From positions 124,001 to 188,000 of the forward strand of contig JABSOZ010000002.1 of NCBI GenBank assembly GCA_013215295.1: 64,000 bases of DNA, in the 5' to 3' direction. This stretch comes from Colwellia sp. (lineage in GTDB: Bacteria; Pseudomonadota; Gammaproteobacteria; Enterobacterales; Alteromonadaceae). A model generated the notes under the pieces. The model saw nothing but the letters and a program-made list of their open reading frames with translations. It was not told the origin of the DNA and did no database searches. The position numbers were made by a program, and so were the translations under genes. This document shows positions 54,797-63,839 of the stretch, piece by piece. Within the stretch, counting starts at the first letter, position 1. Every line of letters starts with the position of its first letter.

Positions 54797-55239
54797 AACG
54801 TTCCTATTATTTTTATTATTCATTTAACGCTTTTTGCGCTTAACTTTAATGTTAACTTATTTATAACAAGTTAAATAATAAAGAATTTATACAAATTTAT
54901 CTAGAAAGAAGAAAGCAAGGTACACCGCTAGAGCCAACGTTTGAAGTATGACCTTCGATAATGAGCAACGGATGCGGATAAAGGGTTAAGATTTCAGCAA
55001 CGGGTGTTTCTCTTTAGATGAGTTGTCCTGCCTTTTTAGTGCTAGGTGGCTTATCACTATCACTGAAAAGAAAAATAGATATGACACAGGAGTGTATTAT
55101 CTAGTGTGATTAAACTTTCGGAACAAATTTATAGAAAAAAGATACACATAAAGCCCAATTATGTTTTAGAACACATGAAAATAAATCCTATTTGTTTATA
55201 ATACGATTAAATTACTACTCTATTTAATAAGGATATGAA
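54797..55239. other. 443-bp intergenic region between divergent genes
   Basis: No credible gene. A short inverted repeat TTAACTT/AAGTTAA lies at 54852-54874 near the peptidase start. A TATAAT at 55197-55202 lies 38 bp before the DUF3083 start, but no good -35 is seen at the proper distance. The middle, 54900-55140, shows nothing I can name. Confidence 0.55.
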
Positions 55240-56352
55240 ATGCCAATCTCTCGTTCTCGTAACAGCCAGCATAAAGTGTACATTCCGTCATCTGCCCGTA
55301 ATAACCAATACTTAATGGTGAAATTTCCACTTACCGATGAATTAATTAACACACACAGTAAATTAATGGATAGAACAAGTGAACAACCTTATCAGAAGTT
55401 ATATCAACATTTAGCTGACAGTTTTTTTGATGTAAACAATAAATTGGACATTGAGAGTGGCCAATTTATTGCCAATGAAAAGTTTTCTCGTATTCGTTAT
55501 AGTCCAGAAAAATTAACGGTACAAACTGAACAAGAAATTTTATTTATGTATAGCCCTCGCAATCATTACAGCCAGAATGCTTACATTAATGGTAAGAAGC
55601 GCATTAGAGGTATTACCTTAATATTTCTCGCTAATGGTGACAATGTCCGTCAAACCTCAGCAGAATTTCACAAAAATGTTCTATTGGCTTTAAATGAGTT
55701 TCTTGAAATTCATCAAATTAGTAAATCAACGGTGCGAGTGTGTGATCACCAACATTTAACTTACGATTTGTTTGCTAAAGATAAAGGCGTTACTGGAACA
55801 CAAACCCACAAGTTACGTACATTAAAAAATCGCTACGCGGCTGATGATATTGTACTGCCAGAAAAAAGAGATGTACTGACCTATGCTGTGGCAGAATTGC
55901 CTATCAACCGTCGCATTAAAGAATTACTCAATATTGATAAATCAAAGGATCAGCCCTATCAACCCTTGTACGACTTAATCAGTCATGCTTTCATTGAGTC
56001 TGCAAATAAGCAGCATTTGCTTGAGGGGGCTATTTTGGCTAATGGTTTAACGCCTATTGTCAGAAGTCGTTTGGAAGAAAAACACAAGACTGCTGGAGAC
56101 TTACAGAAGTTAAGCTTTAATCCGTTTGAACCTAATAATACCTTCACCATGCACAGTGAAGGTGATTGCTTAGTTGATTCAATAAAATTTGTCATCATTG
56201 CCACTAAAGATCATAAAACGAGCCAAGGGTACGGTAAATTCCTTAATCTGGTTGAGCAAGCGTTACGTTCCACGGCTGAAAAGTTAGGTTACGATAATTC
56301 AAAAGAAGAATTAGTCATTCGTTTGCATCAACACATTGGTTATGACCTTTAA
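55240..56352 (+). CDS. DUF3083 family protein with internal duplication
   Basis: 370 residues, soluble, no signal peptide. Probably DUF3083, a family I recall from Shewanella and relatives; the family call is from memory. The protein has two similar halves: DRTSEQPYQKLYQHLADSFFD (about 44-64) resembles DKSKDQPYQPLYDLISHAFIE in the second half, and VRVCDHQHLTYDL near the middle resembles VIRLHQHIGYDL at the C-terminus. So the gene arose by duplication of a domain of about 150 residues. Function unknown. AAGGA precedes the ATG. Confidence 0.78.
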   Translation: MPISRSRNSQHKVYIPSSARNNQYLMVKFPLTDELINTHSKLMDRTSEQPYQKLYQHLADSFFDVNNKLDIESGQFIANEKFSRIRYSPEKLTVQTEQEILFMYSPRNHYSQNAYINGKKRIRGITLIFLANGDNVRQTSAEFHKNVLLALNEFLEIHQISKSTVRVCDHQHLTYDLFAKDKGVTGTQTHKLRTLKNRYAADDIVLPEKRDVLTYAVAELPINRRIKELLNIDKSKDQPYQPLYDLISHAFIESANKQHLLEGAILANGLTPIVRSRLEEKHKTAGDLQKLSFNPFEPNNTFTMHSEGDCLVDSIKFVIIATKDHKTSQGYGKFLNLVEQALRSTAEKLGYDNSKEELVIRLHQHIGYDL

Positions 56353-56472
56353 GTCAATCTAATAGCGTTTATCATATTGAAGTTTGTCGCATAATATTTA
56401 TATACGGCAAACTTATCATTTAGATTAAGGAAATGATAAAATCTTTTCGTTATTTATTTGTAGAGAATATTC

Positions 56473-57432
56473 GTGGCTTTAAAACAAAACCTCCATCCCA
56501 AAAATCGTCATAATAACGGTTATGATTTCTTAGCACTATGCCAATCATCACCCACGTTAACACCTTACGTTCATACCAATAAATATCAGAACTTATCTAT
56601 CGACTTTGCTGACCCTAATGCTGTAAAAGCACTTAATCAAGCATTATTAAAACATCATTATCACGTTAATCAATGGGATATCCCCCAAGGTTATTTGTGT
56701 CCCCCTATTCCGGGTAGAGTTGACTATATTCATTACCTTGCTGATTTATTATCAAAAACACTCTCTGAAACGTCAATGAAGCATAGAATATCAGTACTTG
56801 ATATTGGTACGGGTGCAAGTTGTATTTATCCAATTTTAGGACAACGTGAGTATCAGTGGAATTTTACCTGTAGTGATATAGACCCTATTGCGATTAAGGT
56901 AGCACAGCAAAATATATCCTCAGACAAACGCCTTAAGAAAGCAATAACCTGTAAACTACAAAAAGAATCAACACAAGTCTTTAACAGTCTCGTTCAACCG
57001 GGAGAACGCTTCGAACTAACAATGTGCAATCCGCCTTTTCATCGTTCATTAGCAGAAGCAACCAAAGGCTCAACACGTAAAGTTAAAAATTTAGCAGCAA
57101 ATAAAAAAGGGATGAAAGCGCCATTAAATACGAGTAAAACTGCTCCCCTTAATTTTGGCGGACAAAATGCTGAATTATGGTGCCCCGGCGGAGAAGTTGC
57201 TTTTATAAATAACATGATAAAAGAAAGTAAACGTATCCAAAATCAAGTGTTATGGTTTACTTGCTTAGTATCTAAAAAAGACCATATAAGTCAGCTGAAA
57301 CTCTCTATTAAAAAGTCTAATGCAAAGCAAGTGAAGATCATTAATATGGCACAAGGGCAAAAAATCAGTCGTTTTATTGCTTGGAGTTTTTTAGATGAAG
57401 CTCAACAAAAAAATTGGTTTGATATTACTTAA
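56473..57432 (+). CDS. rlmF: 23S rRNA (adenine1618-N6)-methyltransferase
   Basis: 319 residues. Starts LHPKNRHNNGYDFLALCQSSPTL, continues QWDIPQGYLCPPIPGRVDYIHYLADLL, motif I VLDIGTGASCIYPILG and the catalytic NPPF (in MCNPPFHRS) plus LNFGGQNAELWCPGGEVAFI, all as in E. coli RlmF. Adds N6-methyl to A1618 of 23S rRNA. The start is a GTG at 56473, as the family start requires. TrmK-like gene follows 8 bp after the stop. Confidence 0.95.
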   Translation: MALKQNLHPKNRHNNGYDFLALCQSSPTLTPYVHTNKYQNLSIDFADPNAVKALNQALLKHHYHVNQWDIPQGYLCPPIPGRVDYIHYLADLLSKTLSETSMKHRISVLDIGTGASCIYPILGQREYQWNFTCSDIDPIAIKVAQQNISSDKRLKKAITCKLQKESTQVFNSLVQPGERFELTMCNPPFHRSLAEATKGSTRKVKNLAANKKGMKAPLNTSKTAPLNFGGQNAELWCPGGEVAFINNMIKESKRIQNQVLWFTCLVSKKDHISQLKLSIKKSNAKQVKIINMAQGQKISRFIAWSFLDEAQQKNWFDIT

Positions 57433-57440
57433 AGTTGCAG

Positions 57441-58181
57441 ATGAAAAAAATAAGTAGCCGTTTGCAAAAAATTGACAGTATCATCAACGCTAATTACCAA
57501 AGCATTTGGGATTGCTGTTGTGATCACGGTTTGTTGGGGTTAACGCTATTAAAAAGAAAAGCTGCAAGTACCATTCATTTTGTCGATATTGTTCCCTCAT
57601 TAACTTCTCAGCTTGAATCATTATTACAAAAGCATTTTAGCACTGAAGATTTCGTTCAACGCTGGCAAGTTCATTGCACTGATGTCATAAAAATTCCGCT
57701 AACACCTCAAGATAAGCAACTGGTCATTATTGCCGGTGTCGGTGGTGAATTGATTATTCAGTTTATTGAAAGTCTGATCAATAAATTTCATGAAATGTCT
57801 TTCACAAAACCAACAATCGAAGTCGAGTTTATCCTTTGCGCAGTCCATTACAATTATCAAGTGAGACAAACCTTAATAAAGAATAACTGTTCGTTACTTG
57901 GCGAGTATATTGTCACTGAAAATAAACGTTTTTATGAAATTATCCATGTAAAAAAACAATTTTCAGTATTAGTAAACACGCCAGATTCATTGAATGAAAT
58001 ATCATCTACTGGTCATACGATGTGGGATCTATCGATAACATCACATCAACAATATTTAACAGAAACCATCAGCCATTATCAAAGAATGTTACTTTCAGCC
58101 AATAATAATGAACAAATAGCAATCAATCATATTATTGAACAATACGCCTCCCTTGTTTATCAAACTAATAACAAATCGTAA
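57441..58181 (+). CDS. TrmK-like tRNA (adenine22-N1)-methyltransferase family protein
   Basis: 246 residues. Class I SAM methyltransferase: RLQKIDSIINANYQSIWDCCCDHGLLGLTLL (the D-x-G-C-D-H-G-type motif I of the DUF633/TrmK family, with a CCC stretch), DKQLVIIAGVGGELIIQFIESL as motif IV. TrmK makes m1A22 in tRNA of Gram-positives; the substrate in gammaproteobacteria is less certain. The frame is also open from a TTG at 57435; the ATG at 57441 is preferred. It is cotranscribed with rlmF. Confidence 0.85.
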   Translation: MKKISSRLQKIDSIINANYQSIWDCCCDHGLLGLTLLKRKAASTIHFVDIVPSLTSQLESLLQKHFSTEDFVQRWQVHCTDVIKIPLTPQDKQLVIIAGVGGELIIQFIESLINKFHEMSFTKPTIEVEFILCAVHYNYQVRQTLIKNNCSLLGEYIVTENKRFYEIIHVKKQFSVLVNTPDSLNEISSTGHTMWDLSITSHQQYLTETISHYQRMLLSANNNEQIAINHIIEQYASLVYQTNNKS

Positions 58182-58222
58182 ACCTGGATTTAAAATAACG
58201 AAATACTTATCCTGTTATCAGG

Positions 58223-59203
58223 TTAACTAGCTTTTGCTGAAGCTTTTTTCATAAATTCAAATAACTGAGCAGCTTCAACCGGTTTACTATACCAATACCC
58301 TTGAATTTCATCACATTGTAATGATTTTAAAAAATCAACGTGCACAGACTCTTCAACACCTTCAGCGATTAACGACAAACCCAAACTTTTACCAAGTTCA
58401 ACGATTGTTCTGACAATTACACGGTCTTCTTCATTATTATGACAATCTCGAATAAACGACTGATCTATTTTCAATTTATCAATCGGTAAACGTTTTAAAT
58501 ACGACAAAGAGGAGTAACCCGTACCGAAGTCATCTATCGACAAACTAATGCCTGATGATTTTAGTTCATGTAAAACTTCAAGGGTGCCGGCTTCATTATG
58601 CATAAAGACACCTTCTGTTATTTCTAATTCTAAATTTCGCGGCGATAAACCAGCATGTCTTAATGCTTGGTGGACACTGGCAGAGAAGCTTGGATGTGAA
58701 AACTGTCGTGGTGAAACATTTACTGCGACTACAATATCAATGTAACCTAGTTCAACTAACTGCTTAGCAATAAGGCAGGCTTGATTCAAAATCCATTCAC
58801 CGATAGGTACAATTAACCCTGATTGTTCCGCCAATGGAATAAAATCAGCGGGTGAAATTATCTCATTTTCATGTTTCCATCGAACTAAAGTTTCTATACC
58901 GGTAATTCTATTACTTGCTAGATGCAACTGTGGTTGAAAAACTAGAAACAATTCATCCTTTTCGATAACTTGACGTAACTTGTCGATCAAGTTGGCACTG
59001 TGCTCTATTTTATTCGCATAGCTCATTTCAAACAGTGAGAAGTGTTGGTGCTCATTTTTACTTGCTTCATCTAACGCCGCATGAGCGTGTTTAAGTAGAC
59101 ATCCACGTTCGATAGAATGTTCGGGGGATAAACAATAGCCAAAATCGAGCTCAACAAAGAATTCTCCAAACGACGTTACAATGGAACGTTGAGCAACTTG
59201 CAA
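58223..59203 (-). CDS. EAL-domain c-di-GMP phosphodiesterase fragment
   Basis: 326 residues if translated from a TTG at 59203. The first 65 residues are the end of the degenerate GGDEF domain. The EAL domain (about 75-320) keeps the catalytic set: E in GIETLVRWKH (ETL instead of EAL), NVSPRQF, LELEITEG, IDDFGTGYSSLSYLKRLPIDKLKIDQSFI and IAEGVE, so hydrolysis of c-di-GMP is plausible. No ribosome binding site is seen before the TTG, so independent translation is doubtful. It is the C-terminal part of the split gene above. Confidence 0.72.
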   Translation of the reverse strand: MQVAQRSIVTSFGEFFVELDFGYCLSPEHSIERGCLLKHAHAALDEASKNEHQHFSLFEMSYANKIEHSANLIDKLRQVIEKDELFLVFQPQLHLASNRITGIETLVRWKHENEIISPADFIPLAEQSGLIVPIGEWILNQACLIAKQLVELGYIDIVVAVNVSPRQFSHPSFSASVHQALRHAGLSPRNLELEITEGVFMHNEAGTLEVLHELKSSGISLSIDDFGTGYSSLSYLKRLPIDKLKIDQSFIRDCHNNEEDRVIVRTIVELGKSLGLSLIAEGVEESVHVDFLKSLQCDEIQGYWYSKPVEAAQLFEFMKKASAKAS

Positions 59204-59237
59204 AATTTTAAACGTTAAATTTTAAACGTTAAATTTT
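59203..59237. repeat. 14-bp tandem repeat, 2.5 copies, that breaks the GGDEF-EAL gene
   Basis: AAATTTTAAACGTT at 59203-59216 and again at 59217-59230, followed by AAATTTT (59231-59237). The copies are identical. The unit length is not a multiple of three, so the extra copy shifts the frame. Deleting one unit restores one open frame from 60507 to 58223. Confidence 0.92.
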
Positions 59238-60507
59238 CTAAAGTTACCTCACTGATATGATGCTGTGAGATAAGCGCAAATTGACTATCATTCAACTGAT
59301 ATAAATTAACCCCAGTATCTAACTGGCTGATAATGTTTTTTGTGAGAGTGGTTACAAGTAAAGACGTCGCTTCTACACCAACAGAGCTTACTAATTGGTT
59401 AAAGTCGCTAACCGCAAAAACACCTAATGAAAAATGATGTTGATTTGCCAAATGTAAATCAATATCTTCATTCAACTTATATTGATTAGGTAAATTAGTC
59501 AGTGGTTGATAAAAAGCTAAATGTTTAACCTTCTGCTCAGCCAATTTTTGCTCTGTAACATCAAGTAAATGAATATCGTATGCATCAAGTTCTTTTAACC
59601 AATGAATACTCATTTGCAAAATACGGTCACCTAAAGCTTGCTGTAATGTCATGGCATTACTATCACACTTTGTCAGTTGTTTTCTTAATGCAGAAAAGTT
59701 GCGGGGTAATAACTGCTCAGTATCTTTTTCATCAAGGCCCTGACTATTCAATAATGTGTTACACGCGGGATTAGAAAAAACTAACTCCCCCAAATTATTC
59801 ACACTCAATATAGGGTTTGGGTTTCTATGAGAAAATAAGGCTAAACGGGTGTTCTTAGCATTGGTTAAAATATATTGACGGATATACCAAGCAATTAAGC
59901 CTGCCAGAAGAACAATGGCAAAGCCATAAAAGGTCACGATGTTATGGGTAAAATCCATCTGCGTTAAGGTTGCATGATGTGCTTTATCAACGGCTTTTTT
60001 TGTTATTCTTTCCACTTTCATCAACGTGGGTAAAAGCTCTCTCCTCGCCGTAGATATTTCAGTAAGTAATTCCCGCAAATCATCCCAAGTTTGATTCTCT
60101 CCGGTATCACCCGTCTCCATAAGATGGTAAAACTTTTTCGCTAACAAACTAATTTGCGCTTGTTTGGCGATGATAATTTCATCTTCCTCATTTAAGTATT
60201 TTTGCTCGTGTAATATTTGACTATGCAAAATAAATGCAGCTTGAATTTCGTTATGCACTTTTTGGAAAACATCACCGTTTTGAGATCGGTAGTACTCGTA
60301 GATATTACGTTCTTGTTCACTTAAATCAGCCACTAGCTGGTTAACCCCCGTTAAAATAGGGATACGTCGTTCTACAAGTTCCACCGCGTTTTCTTTAAAT
60401 TTTTGTGAAGAAGAATAAACGAGAGCCGATAAAGAAAGGCCAAGTATAAGTGCCAAACTGGCAACAATAGAGGCGCGAAACAAATATGGTTTAACAATAC
60501 TGTTCAT
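59215..60507 (-). CDS. Membrane sensor with PAS and degenerate GGDEF domain, N-terminal part of split gene
   Basis: 430 residues ending at the TAA created by the 14-bp duplication. Transmembrane helices near 11-31 and 196-215 bracket a periplasmic helical sensor (about 32-195) resembling a four-helix bundle. A PAS-like segment (about 225-320; NPILSVNNLGELVFSNPAC) follows, then a GGDEF-like domain whose signature is replaced by NDSQF (in QLNDSQFALIS), so it is not a cyclase. The missing half holds the EAL domain. Alone it would be a sensor with no output domain. Confidence 0.75.
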   Translation of the reverse strand: MNSIVKPYLFRASIVASLALILGLSLSALVYSSSQKFKENAVELVERRIPILTGVNQLVADLSEQERNIYEYYRSQNGDVFQKVHNEIQAAFILHSQILHEQKYLNEEDEIIIAKQAQISLLAKKFYHLMETGDTGENQTWDDLRELLTEISTARRELLPTLMKVERITKKAVDKAHHATLTQMDFTHNIVTFYGFAIVLLAGLIAWYIRQYILTNAKNTRLALFSHRNPNPILSVNNLGELVFSNPACNTLLNSQGLDEKDTEQLLPRNFSALRKQLTKCDSNAMTLQQALGDRILQMSIHWLKELDAYDIHLLDVTEQKLAEQKVKHLAFYQPLTNLPNQYKLNEDIDLHLANQHHFSLGVFAVSDFNQLVSSVGVEATSLLVTTLTKNIISQLDTGVNLYQLNDSQFALISQHHISEVTLENLTFKI

Positions 60508-60601
60508 AAGAAAAACTCAAAATCATTTGTGTTAAAGACAGGCAAAGTCCAACTTAGCTTACCGCTGAAAGTAAAATGATTTAAGTGTAGATTTTAATAT
60601 C

Positions 60602-60649
60602 GTCATTTTTTCACATCCGTGTGATCATGACATACCGTTCATCCTGAAC
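60602..60649. repeat. Structured intergenic repeat, copy C
   Basis: Outer stem GTCAT/ATGAC (60602-60606, 60627-60631), inner stem TCACAT/GTGTGA (60611-60616, 60619-60624; last pair T-G), then GTTCA-TCC-TGAAC (60637-60649). Same 30-nt outer span, same 4-nt and 2-nt joints and same 13-bp palindrome as copy B at 48718. Lies next to the hpd terminator. Confidence 0.8.
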
Positions 60650-60651
60650 AT

Positions 60652-60677
60652 AAAAAGGTCTGCATAAGCAGACCTTT
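60652..60677 (-). terminator. Rho-independent terminator after hpd
   Basis: On the minus strand AAAGGTCTGC-TTAT-GCAGACCTTT followed by TT and ATG: a 10-bp perfect stem, 28 bp after the hpd stop. Adjacent to repeat copy C. Confidence 0.9.
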
Positions 60678-60704
60678 AATAAAAGAGTAAGAAACTGTTA
60701 CAAA

Positions 60705-61760
60705 TTAAACAGTACCTTTTTCCATTTGGTTAAGTTCAATCGATTTGAACAATGCCGTAAAGTTACCTTCACCAAAACCTTGGTCGTCTACACGTTGGAT
60801 CATTTCTATAAAGATAGGACCAAAGATGTTTTTAGTGAAAATTTGTAATAGGTACGAATTTTCTTTCTGGCTATCAACAAGTATTTGATGATCTTGAATG
60901 CGTTTGTGATCTTCTTTAACCCAAGGGATACGTTTAAATACGTCATCATAATACTCAGGAACAATATCAAGCGTATCAATAATGTTTTTATCTAACTTAT
61001 CTAAAGAGCCGACTAAATCATCACTAATAAACGCTAAATGTTGAACACCTGGGCCATTGTATTCATCTAAGTACTCATCTATCTGGTTATTTTTCTTACC
61101 TTTACCTTCATTAATCGGTAAGCAGAAAGTGCCACAAGGAGACGCTAAAGCGTAAGAAACAAGTGCCGTTTTTTCACCTTTAATGTCGAAGTAACGAATA
61201 TCAGTAAAGCCGAAGATATTTTTATAGAAATTAGCCCAATGCTCCATCGTACCTTGATGTACATTGTTCGTTAGATGATCTACACGCAAAAAGCCTTTTT
61301 CTTCGTTAATAACTGGATCGGCAATCGCTTCAAAGTCATCTTCATAGATAGAACCAGGATTAGTCGTAGAAGCGGCAAATTTATCAATGAAATAAATTAA
61401 GCTGTCACCTATACCAAAAATTGCTGGGTACGGTAATTTATTGTCTTCGTCAGCGGCAGACTTAGCGCCACGCTTAATTGCTTCTTCAAAAGCGAAATCA
61501 GCATTGTCTACGCGCCAGCCCATTGAACAAATAGCAGGACCATGACTTTTAGCAAATTCTTTTGAAAAACCCGCTTTTTCATTATTTAATAAAAAGTGAA
61601 TATCATTTTGATTAAAATAATCGATATCACGACCTTTAAAGGTTTTCGTTTTTGAAAAACCAAAACCATAAAATGCGTTTTCCATAAAATCTGAATCTGG
61701 TGTTGCATACTCAGTGAATTCGATACCGCGAAGGTTTAGTGGGTTTTTTACGTCAGTCAT
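60705..61760 (-). CDS. hpd: 4-hydroxyphenylpyruvate dioxygenase
   Basis: 351 residues. Converts 4-hydroxyphenylpyruvate to homogentisate in tyrosine breakdown; homogentisate can lead to pyomelanin or onward degradation. The Fe(II) ligands are His162 (VDHLTNN), His241 (VQHLAF) and Glu319 (FIEMIQR). NPLNLRGIEFTEYATPD is the family start. The frame is open to 61826, but the ATG at 61760 has an AGAGATAA site and gives the family length. Single gene here; no hmgA-fahA cluster nearby. Confidence 0.95.
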   Translation of the reverse strand: MTDVKNPLNLRGIEFTEYATPDSDFMENAFYGFGFSKTKTFKGRDIDYFNQNDIHFLLNNEKAGFSKEFAKSHGPAICSMGWRVDNADFAFEEAIKRGAKSAADEDNKLPYPAIFGIGDSLIYFIDKFAASTTNPGSIYEDDFEAIADPVINEEKGFLRVDHLTNNVHQGTMEHWANFYKNIFGFTDIRYFDIKGEKTALVSYALASPCGTFCLPINEGKGKKNNQIDEYLDEYNGPGVQHLAFISDDLVGSLDKLDKNIIDTLDIVPEYYDDVFKRIPWVKEDHKRIQDHQILVDSQKENSYLLQIFTKNIFGPIFIEMIQRVDDQGFGEGNFTALFKSIELNQMEKGTV

Positions 61761-61994
61761 ATTTATCTCTGTTACATAGTCAATGAAAGCATTATCACTA
61801 GGTTTAAGGCGAAGGGAAAGCGACAAGCAAATCTAACCAACCTATGGGGCGTAACAGAAAATGTACGTGAATTGTGATGAGAATTTATTCGATACGAAGA
61901 CAAGCCATATAAAGCCTACAGAACACATGTAAAGTTATAGTTACACATGTAATTCACAGGATATATTTCAAGGTTTTTAGTAAATTACAGGCAT

Positions 61995-62023
61995 AAAAAA
62001 AGGTACGATATACGTACCTTTTT
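61995..62023 (-). terminator. Rho-independent terminator after deaD
   Basis: GGTACG (62002-62007), ATATA, CGTACC (62013-62018) with flanking A/T runs on both sides, so it could end transcription on the minus strand (deaD) and on the plus strand. Lies about 16 bp after the deaD stop. Confidence 0.9.
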
Positions 62024-62039
62024 ATTGAATGCTTATCGA

Positions 62040-63839
62040 TTAACTAGGACGATTTGAGCGTTCTTGATTCTTACGAGGACGATCACTTGTTGGTGTTGAT
62101 TCAACTGCTTTAACATCTGAAACTGTAATTTCTAATGATTGACGACGAATCTTAACACGCTTCAATTGCTCAAATGACTTGTCAGGCATACCTTTTGGTA
62201 ACTGAACATAAGTATGCTTATCATGTAAGTTAATTGCACCAATATAGCTGCTATCTAAAGAAATCTCATTAGCGATAGCACCAACGATGTCACCAGGACG
62301 AGCACCATGTTCTTTACCTACTTCTAGGCGATATGTCTGCCAATCAACATCTGTACGGTTAACTTTAACTTTACGAGGAGCACGTTCTCCGCCGCGTTCA
62401 TTTCTGCCACCACGGCTTTCGTTACGACCACCACGGCTTTCGTTACGGCCACCACGGTCATTTCTACTATCTCGATCACTACGTTCACGAGTTTCGCGAC
62501 GAGGTTTTGGATCTTCTTTCGGTTGTAATGGTTGATTTAATTGTTTTTGGAATAATAAAGCTGCGGCTAAATCAGTCATAGAAAGCTCTGATTCATTCGC
62601 CATAGCTTCAACAATTTCACGCATGTTTGCTAAATCTTTATCTGCAACAACTGTTGCCATTTCAACACGTGTTCGTTCAATACGTTTTTTACCAATTTCT
62701 TCAATATTTGGTAATTCATAAGTCTTAATAACACCTGAAGTCAAACGCTCGTAATGACGTAATGAGTACATTTCACGAGGACGTACGAATGCAATTGACA
62801 TTCCTTCACGACCGGCACGACCTGTACGACCAATACGGTGAACATAAGCTTCGTTATCACCAGGTAGGTCATAGTTAACAACTAAAGAGATACGAGGAAT
62901 ATCTAAACCACGTGCAACAACGTCAGTAGCAACTAATATAGAAGACTTACCAGACTTCATTTGCTCAATACAACGTTCACGCTGTGATTGGTTCATGTCG
63001 CCATTTAACGCTAAGGCAGGGTAACCAGCACGTTCTAGTTGTTCAGCAACTTCTACTGTATCGCTACGAGTACGTACAAATACTATCATCGCATCATAAT
63101 CAACGATTTCAGCTATACGTTCTAAAGCAGTAATTTTACGAATACCGCTAACTTTCCAAGCAAACTGAGAGATATTTGCTTTTGATTGTTTAACTGCAGC
63201 AATTTTAATATGTTCAGGATCTTTTAAGAAACGATTAGCAATTTTACGAATTGCTTGTGGCATAGTTGCAGAGAACAAAGCCATTTGCGTAGTTTCTGGT
63301 AAGTGGTCAAGTATCCATTGGATATCTTCTAGGAAACCCATGTTAAGCATTTCATCAGCTTCATCAAGTACACAAAAAGATAAGTTACCTAATTTAAGGC
63401 TCTTACGACGTAAGTGATCCATTAAACGGCCAGGAGTACCAACAACTACTTGAGCGCCACGCTCTAATTGTTGAAATTGTGGTTGGTATGATTGACCACC
63501 GTACAAAGTAGCAACACGTAAACCTTTCATGTTTTTACCGAAGCTTTCAATTGCTTCTGCAACTTGCATCGCTAATTCACGTGTCGGTGCTAAAACCATT
63601 AATTGTGGTTTTTTCAACGATAAATCAATTTTTGCTAAAGCGGGCAAACCAAAAGCAGCAGTTTTACCTGTACCTGTTTGTGCTTCACCTAATACATCTT
63701 TACCCGCTAATAATGGGGGAATAGTTTTTGCTTGAATATCAGTTGAATTTTCAAAACCGAGAGATTTTACAGCAGATAATAATGTTTCAGGCAAGCCTAA
63801 AGAGTCAAAGCTCACAGGAGCATCGTTAGAAGTAGTCAT
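62040..63839 (-). CDS. deaD: ATP-dependent RNA helicase DeaD/CsdA
   Basis: 599 residues. DEAD-box motifs in order: Q motif, AQTGTGKT, PTRELAMQ, TPGR, VLDEADEM, SAT, then VATDVVARGLDIP and HRIGRTGRAGR; a C-terminal RNA-binding domain (about 475-560) with an RGG-like arginine-glycine-rich linker. A cold-shock helicase that unwinds structured RNA and helps 50S assembly at low temperature, which fits a psychrophile. The linker contains a 21-bp DNA tandem repeat (GGRNESR twice). The ATG has an AAGAGAAGAC site. The long leader is in the window. Confidence 0.94.
   Translation of the reverse strand: MTTSNDAPVSFDSLGLPETLLSAVKSLGFENSTDIQAKTIPPLLAGKDVLGEAQTGTGKTAAFGLPALAKIDLSLKKPQLMVLAPTRELAMQVAEAIESFGKNMKGLRVATLYGGQSYQPQFQQLERGAQVVVGTPGRLMDHLRRKSLKLGNLSFCVLDEADEMLNMGFLEDIQWILDHLPETTQMALFSATMPQAIRKIANRFLKDPEHIKIAAVKQSKANISQFAWKVSGIRKITALERIAEIVDYDAMIVFVRTRSDTVEVAEQLERAGYPALALNGDMNQSQRERCIEQMKSGKSSILVATDVVARGLDIPRISLVVNYDLPGDNEAYVHRIGRTGRAGREGMSIAFVRPREMYSLRHYERLTSGVIKTYELPNIEEIGKKRIERTRVEMATVVADKDLANMREIVEAMANESELSMTDLAAALLFQKQLNQPLQPKEDPKPRRETRERSDRDSRNDRGGRNESRGGRNESRGGRNERGGERAPRKVKVNRTDVDWQTYRLEVGKEHGARPGDIVGAIANEISLDSSYIGAINLHDKHTYVQLPKGMPDKSFEQLKRVKIRRQSLEITVSDVKAVESTPTSDRPRKNQERSNRPS
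62407..62457 (-). repeat. 21-bp tandem repeat encoding the RGG linker of DeaD
   Basis: Units 62407-62427 and 62428-62448 differ by one base, followed by a partial nine-base third copy. Each encodes GGRNESR on the minus strand. In-frame, so repeat number can vary without breaking the gene. Confidence 0.9.

Larger units (their letters stand above)
58223..60507 (-). pseudogene. GGDEF-EAL sensor protein split by a 14-bp tandem duplication
   Basis: Two abutting minus-strand frames (59215-60507 and 58223-59203) together make one protein: a membrane sensor, a PAS-like region, a degenerate GGDEF domain and an EAL domain. They are separated by a tandem duplication of a 14-bp unit (59203-59237) that shifts the frame and creates a TAA. 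If one copy is removed, the reading runs ENLTFKI-LQVAQRSI without a break. The halves have otherwise intact sequences. It is therefore a recently broken gene or a switchable one, or the assembly contains an error at this site. Confidence 0.8.
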
